A stretch of DNA of 27,871 nt from Chrysochromulina tobinii (GCA_001275005.1 JWZX01002337.1:1-27871); one strand, 5' to 3'; positions 16,227 through 24,149 are shown, counted from the stretch's first letter. The notes: generated from the sequence alone by a model not told the origin. Made by a program: numbers and translations.

Positions 16227-18905
16227 GGCGTTGGCGCCGCGCAGCAACATCTGGAATGGGAGATTGGGGGCACAATCAGGGATCATCAGAGGTCATCAGG
16301 GGTCATCAGTGATCATCAGTGGCCCTCACCTGGAACGGCACGTTGGGCACAGCCGCACGCAGCTGCTCGAGGCGTTCCCACGGGCACTCGTGAAGGAAGC
16401 GCATCGACACGTCAAAAGTCGCTCCTGTGGGGAGGTGGCGAGGCGCCGTCGTGAGCGCTTGCATGCAGGGCCGCCCAGGCCATCAGAGGCAAACCTCCCC
16501 ACATCTCGAGGCTGGACCAAACAAAGCGTCATCAGTGGTCATCAGAGGCACACCTCCCCACATCTCGAGGCTGAAGCAGCGGTCAAGCGCCTCCGAGGTA
16601 TACGCCGCACAACCAAGAAGATCCTTGGTGCGCATGCGCGTCGCCAGCAGCGACTGGTGCGCGTCACGCCAAGTGGTATCGGTGAGCAACAGACCCTTGT
16701 GCTCGCGTACCTGATGAAAGGAGCAATCAGAACCCAATCAGAATCAGACCTCAATCAGACCTCAATCAGAACCCAATCAGAATCAGAGCCCAATCAGAGC
16801 CCAATCAGAACCCAATCAGACCCGTCGTGCATCCTCTCACCCGCTTCGCATAGCCCTTCGGCCCCTCCTTTAGCAACACCGAGCGCCAACCTCCTTTTGG
16901 AAAGTCGGCCGAATATGGGTCGGCGGTCGCCGGCGCCGTCTTGGGCGCGGTCGGTGTGAACACGTCCGACGAGATCTTGTGCAGCGTCGTCGGGTCGGCG
17001 CCGAGCGCGGCCGGGTGGCCGTTGACGGCGAGATTGGCGAGATAGCGCATCAGCTTTTCGACGAACCCGACGCGCTTCATGTCGACCTGCGAACGGTCTG
17101 CAAAGTTCCATCTCGAGGTCGAGATCGAGAGGAGATCTGGGTTTTCGTCAATGAACGACGTCGTCACCTGCCGCGAACCGAGGGCGAACGGGCGCCGCCG
17201 TGAGCACCTAAGGGGCGCTGCCGTGGGCACCTAAGGGGCGCTGCCGTGAGCCCCTCGCCCGTCTCAGAGGCATGCAGCCGCACTCAGCCACAATCTCCGC
17301 CACAATCTCCGCCGCAATCTCCATCGCCATCTCCATCGCCATCTCCGCCGCGATCTCCACCGCAATCTCCATCACAATCTCCATCGCAATCTCCGCCGCA
17401 CCTTGCCCGACTCGAACTGCGGATGCGTGAGGCAGTTGAGCAGGAAGGGGATGTTGGTCTTCACACCTCGGATGCGCGCCTCCTGTAACGCACGCCGCAT
17501 CCGCAGCAGCGTCTCCCCAAACGTGGAGCCGCGCGCGGTATACTTGACCAGGAGCGAGTCGTAGTACGGCGTGATCGTCATGCCCGAGTAGCCGATCCCA
17601 TCCATCCGCATCCCAAATCCGGCCGAGTGCCGGTAGACCGAGAGCGTGCCTGTGGGGAAGCGCGCGCGCGAGCGCCGTGGTGAGCGCATGCATGCTCGCA
17701 GGCTCGCACGGCCCAGAAGCGGCCGCGGGTGGCGGGAAGAGACCGAGCGCGTACCGGTATCAGGCGCGAAGTCACGTTCCACATTCTCCGTGGTCACGCG
17801 GCATTGGATGGCGACGCCGCGCACACTGATACGATCCTGATGAGGGAGGTCATCATGGGTCATCAGGGGTCATCAGATGCACTGATACGATCCTGATGAG
17901 GGAGGTCATCATGGGTCATCAGGGGTCATCAGATGCACTGATACGATCCTGATGAGGGAGGTCATCATGGGTCATCAGGGGTCATCAGATGCACTGATAC
18001 GATCCTGATGAGGGAGGTCATCAGGGGTCATCAGGGGTCATCAGATGCACTCAGATGCAATCTGATGCAATCGGATGCAATCAGATGCAACCGTATGCAA
18101 TCGTATGCAACCGTATGCAATCGTATGCGATCGTATGCAATCAGAGGTCATCAGGGGCTGCTCGCCTGCACGAGCCCGATCTCTTCAAGAGAGGCGCCCG
18201 CAGCGACACGAAATTGAGCTTGGACGAGGTCGATGACGGTCACCTCCTCCGTGACAGTGTGCTCAACCTGCGCGCATCGGGGGCAAGATAGGGTCATCAG
18301 AGGCCATCAGAGGCCATCAGAGGCCATCAGAGGCCATCAGAGGCCATCAGAGGCCATCAGAGGCCATCAGAGGCCATCAGAGGCAATTAGAGGCCATCAG
18401 AGGCGATCAGAGGCCATCAGAGGCCATCAGACGCCATCAGACGCCATCAGAGGAACACACCTGGATACGGGGGTTGACCTCGATGAAGTAGTAGCGCCCC
18501 TCGGCATCCACGAGGAACTCGACCGTGCCTGCATTCTTGTACTTGGCCGCCGCCGTGAGACGCACCGCGTCCGCATGCAGCTTGGTGCGCAGCTCCATCG
18601 GCAAAGTCCACGCGGGCGCCATCTCGATCACCTGTGGGGAAGAGGGTGGGCGCCGTGGTGAGCGCCCGCATGCGGCTAGTCCACGCGGGCGCCGTCTTGA
18701 GCACCTTCTGGTGGCGGCGCTGTACTGAGCAGTCGCGCTCCCACAGGTGCACCACATTCCCCTTGCCATCTCCGATGATCTGGATCTCGATGTGCCGAGG
18801 TCGATCGACGAAGCGCTCGATGAAGACGGAGCCGTCACCGAAGGAAGCTTTGGCTTCGGACGAGGCCGAGTTGAAGAACGGTATGAGATCCTCGACGCGC
18901 CGCAC
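13213..18905 (-). CDS. PYC: Pyruvate carboxylase, 16 exons, both ends missing
   Basis: Exons in gene order: 18705-18905, 18461-18631, 18166-18267, 17755-17836, 17402-17649, 16841-17167, 16554-16710, 16330-16424, 16163-16250, 15752-16008, 15061-15315, 14767-14780, 14508-14688, 14219-14302, 13347-13637, 13213-13266. They code for 869 residues that follow the family without gaps. Biotin carboxylase part: [56 protein letters not shown]. Carboxyltransferase part: [18 protein letters not shown] (metal site), KDMAGLLTP (lysine that is carbamylated in the family), HVHTHDTAG (metal-binding histidines). Then the linker region: [37 protein letters not shown]-like [18 protein letters not shown]. The enzyme makes oxaloacetate from pyruvate. 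As read here it lacks the glycine-rich ATP loop and the biotin-carrier domain with its AMKM lysine, so this copy could not work alone. Confidence 0.88.
13267..13346 (-). repeat. Class II intron, aaggccaatc units
   Basis: 80 nt, phase 0. Three to four 10-bp units near 13311-13340. The acceptor is GCGCAATCAG|GTTGGC. Confidence 0.75.
13638..14218 (-). repeat. Largest carboxylase intron, with triplicated donor
   Basis: 581 nt. The end of the upstream exon plus its donor is copied twice inside the intron, with a 76-bp period (donors at 14218, 14142 and 14066 on the plus strand). A 10-bp array (gggtcgtcaa, gggagatcaa types) fills 13722-13795. 13800-13920 is non-repetitive. The acceptor follows a C-rich tract: CGCTTGCAG|GCC. 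Confidence 0.75.
14303..14507 (-). repeat. Carboxylase intron with mixed repeats
   Basis: 205 nt. Part is 11-bp units (cagattgcaat type), part a purine-rich G-tract on the plus strand (14305-14375). A copy of the upstream exon end lies near 14400-14420. It ends with the class I acceptor CTTTCCCCACAG|GTAAC but lacks the class I core. Confidence 0.7.
14689..14766 (-). mobile_element. Class I introner-like intron
   Basis: 78 nt. Its first 33 nt repeat the first 33 nt of the next exon (14688 downwards) with one mismatch; both start GTACGTGCCGTTCGAGTCGG. The remaining 45 nt are the shared core (GCATGCATGTGCTCACCGCG... to CCCACAG). Confidence 0.85.
14767..14780 (-). other. 14-nt microexon of pyruvate carboxylase
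   Basis: GTTCGCTCCAACCT is flanked by a class I acceptor (TTGCGGCAG) and a GTACGT donor. It supplies VRSN plus two bases of a Leu codon, giving [14 protein letters not shown], which fits the family. Without it the frame breaks. Confidence 0.75.
14781..15060 (-). mobile_element. Class I intron with copied exon ends
   Basis: 280 nt. The 3' part holds the class I core (GCATGCGCGTGCTCACGGCG). The 5' part holds two more copies of the end of the upstream exon (TACTGGGAGACGGTAATC type), separated by ggtaatcaat units. Three possible donors result. Confidence 0.75.
15316..15751 (-). repeat. Long carboxylase intron with a unique insert
   Basis: 436 nt, phase 0, acceptor CCCCCTCATTAG|GTGAGC. Units of about 20 bp around ggggccgtgag lie at 15330-15400 and ggccatcag-type units at 15430-15535. 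Positions 15545-15640 are unique and AT-richer than the rest. Confidence 0.7.
16009..16162 (-). mobile_element. Class I introner-like intron
   Basis: 154 nt, phase 1. The core GCATGCACGCGCTCACGACG ends CGCTTCCCCACAG. The donor region GGTACGTGGATGGCC is copied a second time about 87 bp into the intron. Confidence 0.8.
16251..16329 (-). repeat. Class II intron, ggtcatcag units
   Basis: 79 nt, phase 0. About six units of 9-10 bp (gatcatcag, ggtcatcag). The acceptor is TCCCATTCCAG|ATG. Confidence 0.75.
16425..16553 (-). mobile_element. Class I introner-like intron with copied exon end
   Basis: 129 nt, phase 1. The core GCATGCAAGCGCTCACGACG ends CACCTCCCCACAG. The end of the upstream exon (CTCGAGATGTGGGGAG then GT) is copied near 16494-16511, giving a second possible donor. 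Confidence 0.8.
16711..16840 (-). repeat. Class II intron, cccaatcagaa units
   Basis: 130 nt, phase 0. About nine units of 9-12 bp of the type cccaatcagaa or ctcaatcagac. The acceptor is GCTCCTTTCATCAG|GTACGC. Confidence 0.75.
17168..17401 (-). mobile_element. Class I intron with GGAGATTG-type minisatellite
   Basis: 234 nt, phase 0. The 5' part (plus 17280-17400) is about ten units of 12 bp (gcaatctccatc type), unlike the ATCA arrays elsewhere. The 3' part has three copies of the core piece CTCACGGC(A/G)GCGCC. The acceptor is GGTTCGCGGCAG|GTGACG. Confidence 0.7.
17650..17754 (-). mobile_element. Class I introner-like intron
   Basis: 105 nt, phase 1. The intron starts GTACGCGCTCGGTCT and the next exon starts GCACGCTCTCGGTCT, a 15-bp near-repeat. 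The core GCATGCATGCGCTCACCACG ends GCGCTTCCCCACAG. Confidence 0.85.
17837..18165 (-). repeat. Class II intron with four tandem acceptors, GC donor
   Basis: 329 nt with a GC-AG pair (GTGCAG|GCGAGC). A 56-bp unit containing the first bases of the next exon and its acceptor (CCTCATCAGGATCGTATCAG) recurs four times; exon-like starts fall at 17836, 17892, 17948 and 18004. Further 5', about ten 10-bp units (atgcaatcgt type) fill 18045-18145. Confidence 0.8.
18268..18460 (-). repeat. Class II intron, 15 units of aggccatcag
   Basis: 193 nt, phase 0. From 18301 to 18450 there are fifteen units in exact 10-bp register; eleven or so are identical. On the coding strand each unit reads CTGATGGCCT and so contains CTGAT. 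The acceptor is CGATGCGCGCAG|GTTGAG. Confidence 0.85.
18632..18704 (-). mobile_element. Class I introner-like intron, shortest
   Basis: 73 nt, phase 0. The intron begins GTGCTCAAGACGGCGCCCGC and the next exon GTGATCGAGATGGCGCCCGC; the match goes on for 27 bp with three mismatches. The core follows and ends CTCTTCCCCACAG. Confidence 0.85.
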
Positions 18906-19130
18906 CTGATGAGGGGGGCAATCGGAGGTCATCAGAGGTCATCAGAGGTCATCAGAGGTCATCAGAGGTCATCAGAGGTCATCAGAGGTCATCAGAGGCC
19001 ATCAGAGGTCATCAGAGGTCATCAGAGGCAATCTGACGCACCGCGGCCGCGAGTGTCCAAGTAGAGGTCATCATAGGTCATCAGAGGTCATCAGTGTTCA
19101 TCAGAGGCAATCAGAGGCCATCAGACGCAC
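18906..19130 (-). repeat. Class II intron at the armadillo/carboxylase junction
   Basis: 225 nt, phase 0 on both sides. About eleven units of aggtcatcag fill 18925-19030. The donor region of the armadillo exon (CGCGGCCGCGGTGCGTC) is present twice, at about 19125-19140 and 19036-19052. The acceptor is CCCCCTCATCAG|GTGCGG. Confidence 0.8.
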
Positions 19131-22100
19131 CGCGGCCGCGAGGATCTTAGCCTTGAGGCTCGTCGCTCCTGCCTCATGACTACCGCGCAGCTGCACGATG
19201 AGCCTCTCAATCGCACCCGCCTCTGCGATGGCCGTACAGTTCTCCGCATGCTCGGCAAACTTGATGAGCATCTGGGTCACCTGATGGAGGAGGCAATCAA
19301 GTGGCCATCAGAAGCAATCAGAGGCCATCACGGCAAACTTGATGAGCATCTGGGTCACCTGATGAGGAAGGCAATCAAGAGGCCATCAGACGCCATCAGA
19401 GGCCATCAGTCGCAATCAGTCGCCATCAGAGGGGTCACAGAGGCCATCATTGGTCACCTGCTCTTGGGCCTCTGCTGAGCCCGATCAATCAGGGGCCATC
19501 AGAGGGGTCATCCGAGGCCATCATGGGTCACCTGCTCTTGGGCCTCTGCTGAGCCCGATCCGAGCAGCGCCACAAGGCCCGTCGCGATCGCGAGTTGGTT
19601 CAAAGGGTCGTTCTGCGCGAGGCAAGTGAGAGCTAGGACTGCTTCCTCCTTTGCTGCGATCGTGCCGGTGCCAAGCAGCGCGACGAGCGGCGAGATGGCG
19701 CCCGCGTTCACGATGCGCACCTGATGAGGGAGGCAATCAAGAGGATCTCAAAGGTAATCACAGGCAATCGGAGCCAGTGTCACGATGGCGATGAGCGCCG
19801 AAAGAGATGATGCCCGAGTGTTCACGGTGCCCGAGTGTCCATATTAGGCAATGGTACGTACCGGCGCGCCCTGGTTGTTCGTCGCGAGGAGCCACAGGAC
19901 ATGTGCTGCACGCCCTTGCGCCTCCTCATTCTTACCTGATGAGTGAGGCAATCCGATGGTCATCAGCGCTCATCATCAGCGCTCATCATCAGCGCTCATC
20001 ATCAGCGCTCATCATCAACGCTCATCATCAACGCTCATCAGTCTTACTTCCAAGGAGGCCGACGAGCTTCTTCGCAATCTGGGCTTGATTGTCCGGGTAC
20101 TCATTCGAGAGCCGCGTTAACGCCGCGATGGCGTGTACGTGAGCCTGCTCCGTCCCGTCGTCGAGCAGCTGCACGAGCGGCGCGATCCCGCCTGCTTTGG
20201 CGATCGTCACTTGGTTGACTGCATCCACGGAGAGGTGCCAGAGCGCCGAGGTGGTGCGCTCTTTGCAATCAACCTGTCAACCACGGTCAAGGCGCCGTGG
20301 TGAGCACGCGCATGCTGGGATGCCCATTTGATTGCCAGAGTTCACTAGGCTGACGAGCACTAAGAGGTCATCCGAGGTCATCCGAGGTCCTCAGAGGTCC
20401 TCGGAGGATATCAGAGGATATCAGAGGATATCAGAGGATATCAGAGGATATCAGAGGTTATCAGAGGTCATCAGCTCACCAGGCCTCCGGGCGCCGAGAT
20501 TGCAATCAGAATGCAATCAGCATGCAATCAGCTCACCAGGCCGAAGAGCGGTAAGCTGCCTCCGGACGCTGAGATTGCATTCAGTCGATCACCTTCGAAG
20601 ATATCCCACACTCCTTTGACGCCGTCACTCGTCTCCTCAATGCCATTCGAGTCACTTCCGGTGCCTGGGAAAGAGTTCGCCGAGGTTTCCACAGTCTCGG
20701 CAGAGCCTGTGAACGGGGGCGAGGCGCCGTTGTGAGCACATGCATGCCAGGCTGGGGTCATCAAGATGTCCGCCGTCTCGGCAGTACCTGACGACGAGGA
20801 CATCGCGACGGGCCGTTTGCCGCCCTTGATCTCCTGCAACGAGCGCAACGCAAGCGGGCCGACCAGCGGCAGCACTTCCTTACCCCACAGTTCCCGCGCA
20901 AACACCTTCTCGAGCTCCGTTTGGACGTGCTGTGCGAGCGCCATCGCCGCCTGGGAGCGCATGCAATGAGAGTGGTCATCAGTGAGCTGTGGGCGTGCTG
21001 TGCGAGCGCCATCGCCGCCTGGGAGTGCATGCAATGAGAGTGGTCATCAGTGGACCTTGGGGGTCATGTGTGGGGGGCTAATCAGGGGCCATCGACGGTC
21101 AACAGCGGTCATCAGAGCTCATTACCTGGGCGAAAAGCTCGGCCGAGGGTGACGCAAGCATCAAGACGAGGGGCGGGATGGCTCCGGCCTCCGCGATGGA
21201 GACCTTATTTGCGAGATTGCCCTCCGCGAGCTGTGAGACGGCGTTGGCCGTGAGGGAGCAGAGCTGCGCCGCCTGCGACATCTCCTTGACGTTGGCCGTC
21301 GACGCGATGAGGACGGAGGCAAGCAGCGGGATGCCCCCTGCGGAGGCGATGGCAGACTGAATCGACTCTGATTTGTAGGCGAGCTTCGAGATGGCAGAGA
21401 CGGAGTTCTCCTTGGCCTTGGAAGAGGAGCCTGAATCAGCATGCAATCAGCATGCAATCAGTATGCGATCATCATGCAATCAGTATGCAATCAGCATGCA
21501 ATCAGTATGCGATCAGCATGCGATCAGCATGCAATCAGCATGCAATCAGCATGCAATCAGCATGCAATCAGCATGCAATCAGCATGCAATCAGCATGCGC
21601 GCCTTCGAGGAGAGAGAGCAGCGGCGCGATGCCGCCCGCGTCGACAATCGAGACGCGATTCTCGGCCGAATCTGATGCGAGGTTGGCGAGGGCGGCGGCG
21701 GCTTGTTCTTGAGCGCCTTGGCCGCCTTGGCCCTTGTCGTAAAGCATGCTCACCAGCTTCTTGATGATGAGAGCGCGGTTGGCGGACTCGAGGGAGAGAC
21801 GTACGAGGGCGCCCTGCCATCAGGGAGGTCATTAGGGAGGTCATTGGGAGGTCATTAGGGAGGTCATGAGGGAGAGGGCGCCCTGCCACATGAAGGAGCA
21901 ACTTGCCCATATTAGGGCCAAGCTCACTGGCAATCAGTGGCGGGGGAGCAGTCCCACCTCCGCATGCTTGCGAGCGCGCGAGTTACGGCTGCCGAGCAAC
22001 TCGACGAGAGGCCCGATGCCGCCAGCCTCGGTGATCGCGAGCCGGTTCGAGTTGTCGTCCGCGAGCGAGAAGAGGGCTCCGGCGGCCTCCTCCTGGGCCG

Positions 22101-24149
22101 GGTCCCCACACGTGCCGTCGAGCAGACCGACGAGGTGGGGGATGGCGCCCGCCTGATGAGGGAGGCAATCAAAAGTCAAAAGAGGTCATCAAGAGGTGGG
22201 GGATGGCGCCCGCCTGATGAGGGAGGCAATCACGAGTCAATCAAGAGGTCATCAGTGAGAGGAGGGCCCCAATCTGTACCCAGCGGGCAATCTGTTGGAT
22301 GAGGGAGGCAATCAGTTGGGCACCTGGGCAATGTCGGCCGCGGTCTTCAGAAGACCATCCGCTAGTGCGGCGGAGAACTTTTTGGGCTTGTCAGCAAGGA
22401 GTTTGCCCTCGTTGTCGGCGACGGTCAGCAAACTGACTAGCGGCATTATGCCGTTCTTTTCGACCACCTCGTCGCGGTTGGCGGCGACGAGGGCGAGGTC
22501 GGAGAGCGCGGCGGCGGCGTACCTGTGGGGAAGGGAGGAGGTTGCGCCGTGGTGAGCACTCGCATGCAAGGCAGATAAAGGCAGAGGTCGGAAAGCGCGG
22601 CGGCGGCGTACTGCTTCGAGTCCATTGTATCCTCTTCGGTCACCAGCTGCACCGTGAGGTCGACGGTAGGGGTGAGCTGTTTTGGGGGCGTGCCCATATT
22701 AGGTAATTGCGCCTCCGCTTCTTCGTCCGCTGAGGGTGGCTGCGCAGGAGGAGACGGCGCCGGTGCGGAGATGATCTTGATGAGAGGTTCAATCCCACCT
22801 TTGGATGCGACTGCAATCTGCGCCTTCGCATTGTTCTTGACGAGGCTCGCGAGGGCGTCGGCCGCTTGCTGCTTCGTGATCTGGACGGGCGAGTGGGGCA
22901 CATGCAATGAGAGAGGTCATCAGCGGTCATCAGCGGTCATCAGCGGTCATCAGTGGTCATCAGTGGTCATCAGTGGTCATCAGTGGTCATCAGTGGTCAT
23001 CCGCGGTCATCAGTGGTCATCAGTGGTCATCAGCGGTCATCAGCGGCCATCCGCGGCCATCCGCGGTCATCCGCGGTCATCAGCGGTCATCAGCGGTCAT
23101 CAGTGGCCGTCACCTGTACGGGCGAGTGTAACGACTTAATGAGCGGCTCGACGCCGTCCTCATCGAGTAGCGTCTTCTGATTACTCTCCGTAATTGAGAG
23201 CGAGAGCGACCAGAGGGCGTACGCGCGAGCCTCGGTTGTGCCGTGCTTGAGGAGGAAGATCAGGTCGGAGGTCGGACCCGCCTTGGCCACCTGATTAGGG
23301 ATGCAATCAGAGGGTCAGAGGTTGTCAGATGTCGTCAAATGTCGTCAGATGTCGTCAGAGGTCATCAGAAGTTAGTCAGAGGTCCTCAGAGGCCACGCAC
23401 ACACACCTCCTCGATCGAGTTCGGGTTTTCACGCACAAGGCACCAAAGCGCTGCGGCGGCATTCGACTTGGCCTCCGTCAACCGACCAGCCCTCGCTGTT
23501 GCCTCGGTGCCCGTCACGGCGCCCTCAACGCCCCCAGTGCCGAGGAGACTCACCAGCAGCATCGACATCTGGCGCTGGTTGTCGATTTTATGGAAGCCCA
23601 GCGACGCGAGCGCGTTCGCTGCATGCAATTGGGCCCGGGTTCTGCCCGTCTCGAGCAGGCTCACCTGCCAAATTAGGGACGTCCATACGAAACTCGGCAG
23701 GCGACCACTGGCAATCATGGTGCAATCATGGTGCAATCATGGGCCTCTCCCAAGGCAAGCTCACCGTCGGCAAGACGCCACTGGCAATCATGGTGCAATC
23801 AAGGTGCAATCAAGGTGCAGCCGTGGTGCAATCATGGTGCAATCAAGCTCACCGTCGGCGCGATGCCACCGGCGATGGCAATGGTGATCTTGTTCTCGAC
23901 GTGCCCTTCGGAGAGGACCCAGATCGCGCCCGCCGCCTCTGCCTTCACCTCCTCGGTGCCTGGCAGCGCCGGGGAGAGTGCATTTCGGGAGAGTGCATCT
24001 CCTCGGGCACCCATCGCGCCGCTCAGGCGCAGCTGTGCCACGAGCGAGCCGATGGCCCCGTTGTCGGCACACGCGGTCTGGTTGGCGAAGTTGTTGCGGC
24101 TGATCTCGGTCACAGTAGAATTTCGAGCCGCAACAACGCTGCGGGTGAC
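19131..24149 (-). CDS. Armadillo-repeat block, 14 exons
   Basis: Exons in gene order: 23853-24149, 23407-23664, 23114-23290, 22612-22880, 22324-22522, 21958-22152, 21603-21813, 21126-21430, 20788-20950, 20537-20706, 20048-20273, 19862-19935, 19532-19720, 19131-19280. All phases agree and give 961 residues. The product is a string of about 42-residue armadillo repeats: NKITIAIAGGIAPTVSLLETG, EAKSNAAAALWCLV, EAGGIGPLVELLGS, AQEQAAAALANLA, DAGGIAPLLSLLEG, AGAIPPLVLMLAS, KAGGIAPLVQLLDDG, NAGAISPLVALLGTG. A Pro/Glu-rich linker (SAPAPSPPAQPPSADEEAEA) interrupts it. Such solenoids bind other proteins; no catalytic domain is seen. Upstream, the frame is open without an intron into a secreted protein; downstream the last exon splices in phase to pyruvate carboxylase. 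Its own true ends are therefore doubtful. Exon 8 begins after a GC-AG intron. Confidence 0.8.
19281..19531 (-). repeat. Class II intron with both junctions copied
   Basis: 251 nt. The upstream exon end with donor (GCCCAAGAGCAGGTGACC) occurs at about 19528-19558 and again at about 19456-19484. The downstream acceptor plus exon start (CATCAGGTGACCCAGATG) occurs at 19280 and again at about 19361. The intron and next exon both begin GTGACCCA. Confidence 0.8.
19721..19861 (-). repeat. Class II intron, mostly unique sequence
   Basis: 141 nt, phase 0. The acceptor is the class II consensus (TTGATTGCCTCCCTCATCAG). Few ATCA units remain. It contains CCTAATATGG, also found at about 21907 and 22693. 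Confidence 0.65.
19936..20047 (-). repeat. Class II intron, 13-bp units
   Basis: 112 nt, phase 1. About six units of agcgctcatcatc. The intron begins GTAAGACTGATGAGC and the next exon GTAAGAATGAGGAGG, a 15-bp near-repeat. Confidence 0.8.
20274..20536 (-). mobile_element. Class I intron with gaggatatca array
   Basis: 263 nt, phase 0. The 3' part has the class I core (GCATGCGCGTGCTCACCACG) and ends CGTGGTTGACAG. The 5' part holds a second copy of the donor region (CCTGGTGAGCTGAT) and about six 10-bp units gaggatatca at 20400-20460. Confidence 0.75.
20707..20787 (-). mobile_element. Class I introner-like intron
   Basis: 81 nt, phase 1. The intron starts GTACTGCCGAGAC and the next exon GCTCTGCCGAGAC. 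The core GCATGCATGTGCTCACAACG leads to CCCCGTTCACAG. Confidence 0.85.
20951..21125 (-). repeat. Intron with duplicated acceptor and exon start
   Basis: 175 nt, phase 0. The acceptor plus first 24 or so bases of the next exon occur twice, 68 bp apart (exon-like starts at 20950 and 21018): CTCCCAGGCGGCGATGGCGC. Confidence 0.75.
21431..21602 (-). repeat. Class II intron, 15 units of gcatgcaatca, GC donor
   Basis: 172 nt, GC-AG (CTCGAAG|GCGCGC), phase 1. Nearly the whole intron is 11-bp units gcatgcaatca or gtatgcaatca. On the coding strand the unit is TGATTGCATGC. The acceptor is GCATGCTGATTCAG|GCTCC. Confidence 0.85.
21814..21957 (-). repeat. Class II intron, gggaggtcatta units
   Basis: 144 nt, phase 0. 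About four units of 12-13 bp. The acceptor and exon start (TGGCAGGGCGCCCTC) occur a second time near 21876-21892. Confidence 0.7.
22153..22323 (-). repeat. Class II intron with two acceptors
   Basis: 171 nt, phase 0. The block TGATTGCCTCCCTCATCAG plus GCGGGCGCCATCCCCCACCT occurs twice, with exon-like starts at 22152 and 22213 (61-bp period). A third, altered CCTCCCTCATCC lies near the donor. Confidence 0.8.
22523..22611 (-). mobile_element. Class I introner-like intron
   Basis: 89 nt, phase 2. The intron and next exon both begin GTACGCCGCCGCCGCGCT and match over 27 bp with one mismatch. The core GCATGCGAGTGCTCACCACG leads to CTCCCTTCCCCACAG. Confidence 0.88.
22881..23113 (-). repeat. Class II intron, about 19 units of gtggtcatca
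   Basis: 233 nt, phase 0. Units alternate between gcggtcatca, gtggtcatca and gcggccatcc in 10-bp register (22918-23107). The last bases of the upstream exon (CACTCGCCCGTACAG) are repeated at the intron's 3' end (CACTCGCCCGTCCAG). Confidence 0.85.
23291..23406 (-). repeat. Class II intron, gatgtcgtca units
   Basis: 116 nt, phase 0. About seven 10-bp units of gatgtcgtca or gaggtcatca. The acceptor is TGCATCCCTAATCAG|GTGGCC. Confidence 0.75.
23665..23852 (-). repeat. Class II intron, gcaatcatggt units
   Basis: 188 nt, phase 0. About seven 11-bp units of gcaatcatggt or gcaatcaaggt. The donor region GCCGACGGTGAGCTTG occurs twice. The intron (GTGAGCTTG) and next exon (GTGAGCCTG) start alike. The acceptor is CCCTAATTTGGCAG. 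Confidence 0.8.

Noticed and set aside
18055-18300. Plus-strand frames of Met-Gln-Ser or His-Gln-Arg repeats in introns (also near 21450 and 22910)
   Set aside because: They are the minisatellite units read as protein; they lack any non-repeat portion.
18300-18460. Regular short repeats resembling a CRISPR array
   Set aside because: The units are 10 bp with no spacers and lie inside a spliceosomal intron of a eukaryotic gene.
20332-20360. Extra exon coding LVNSGNQMG between two armadillo exons
   Set aside because: It needs an acceptor that would break the frame. Joining 20537 directly to 20273 gives FGLVDCKERTTSALWHL in frame and fits the armadillo pattern.
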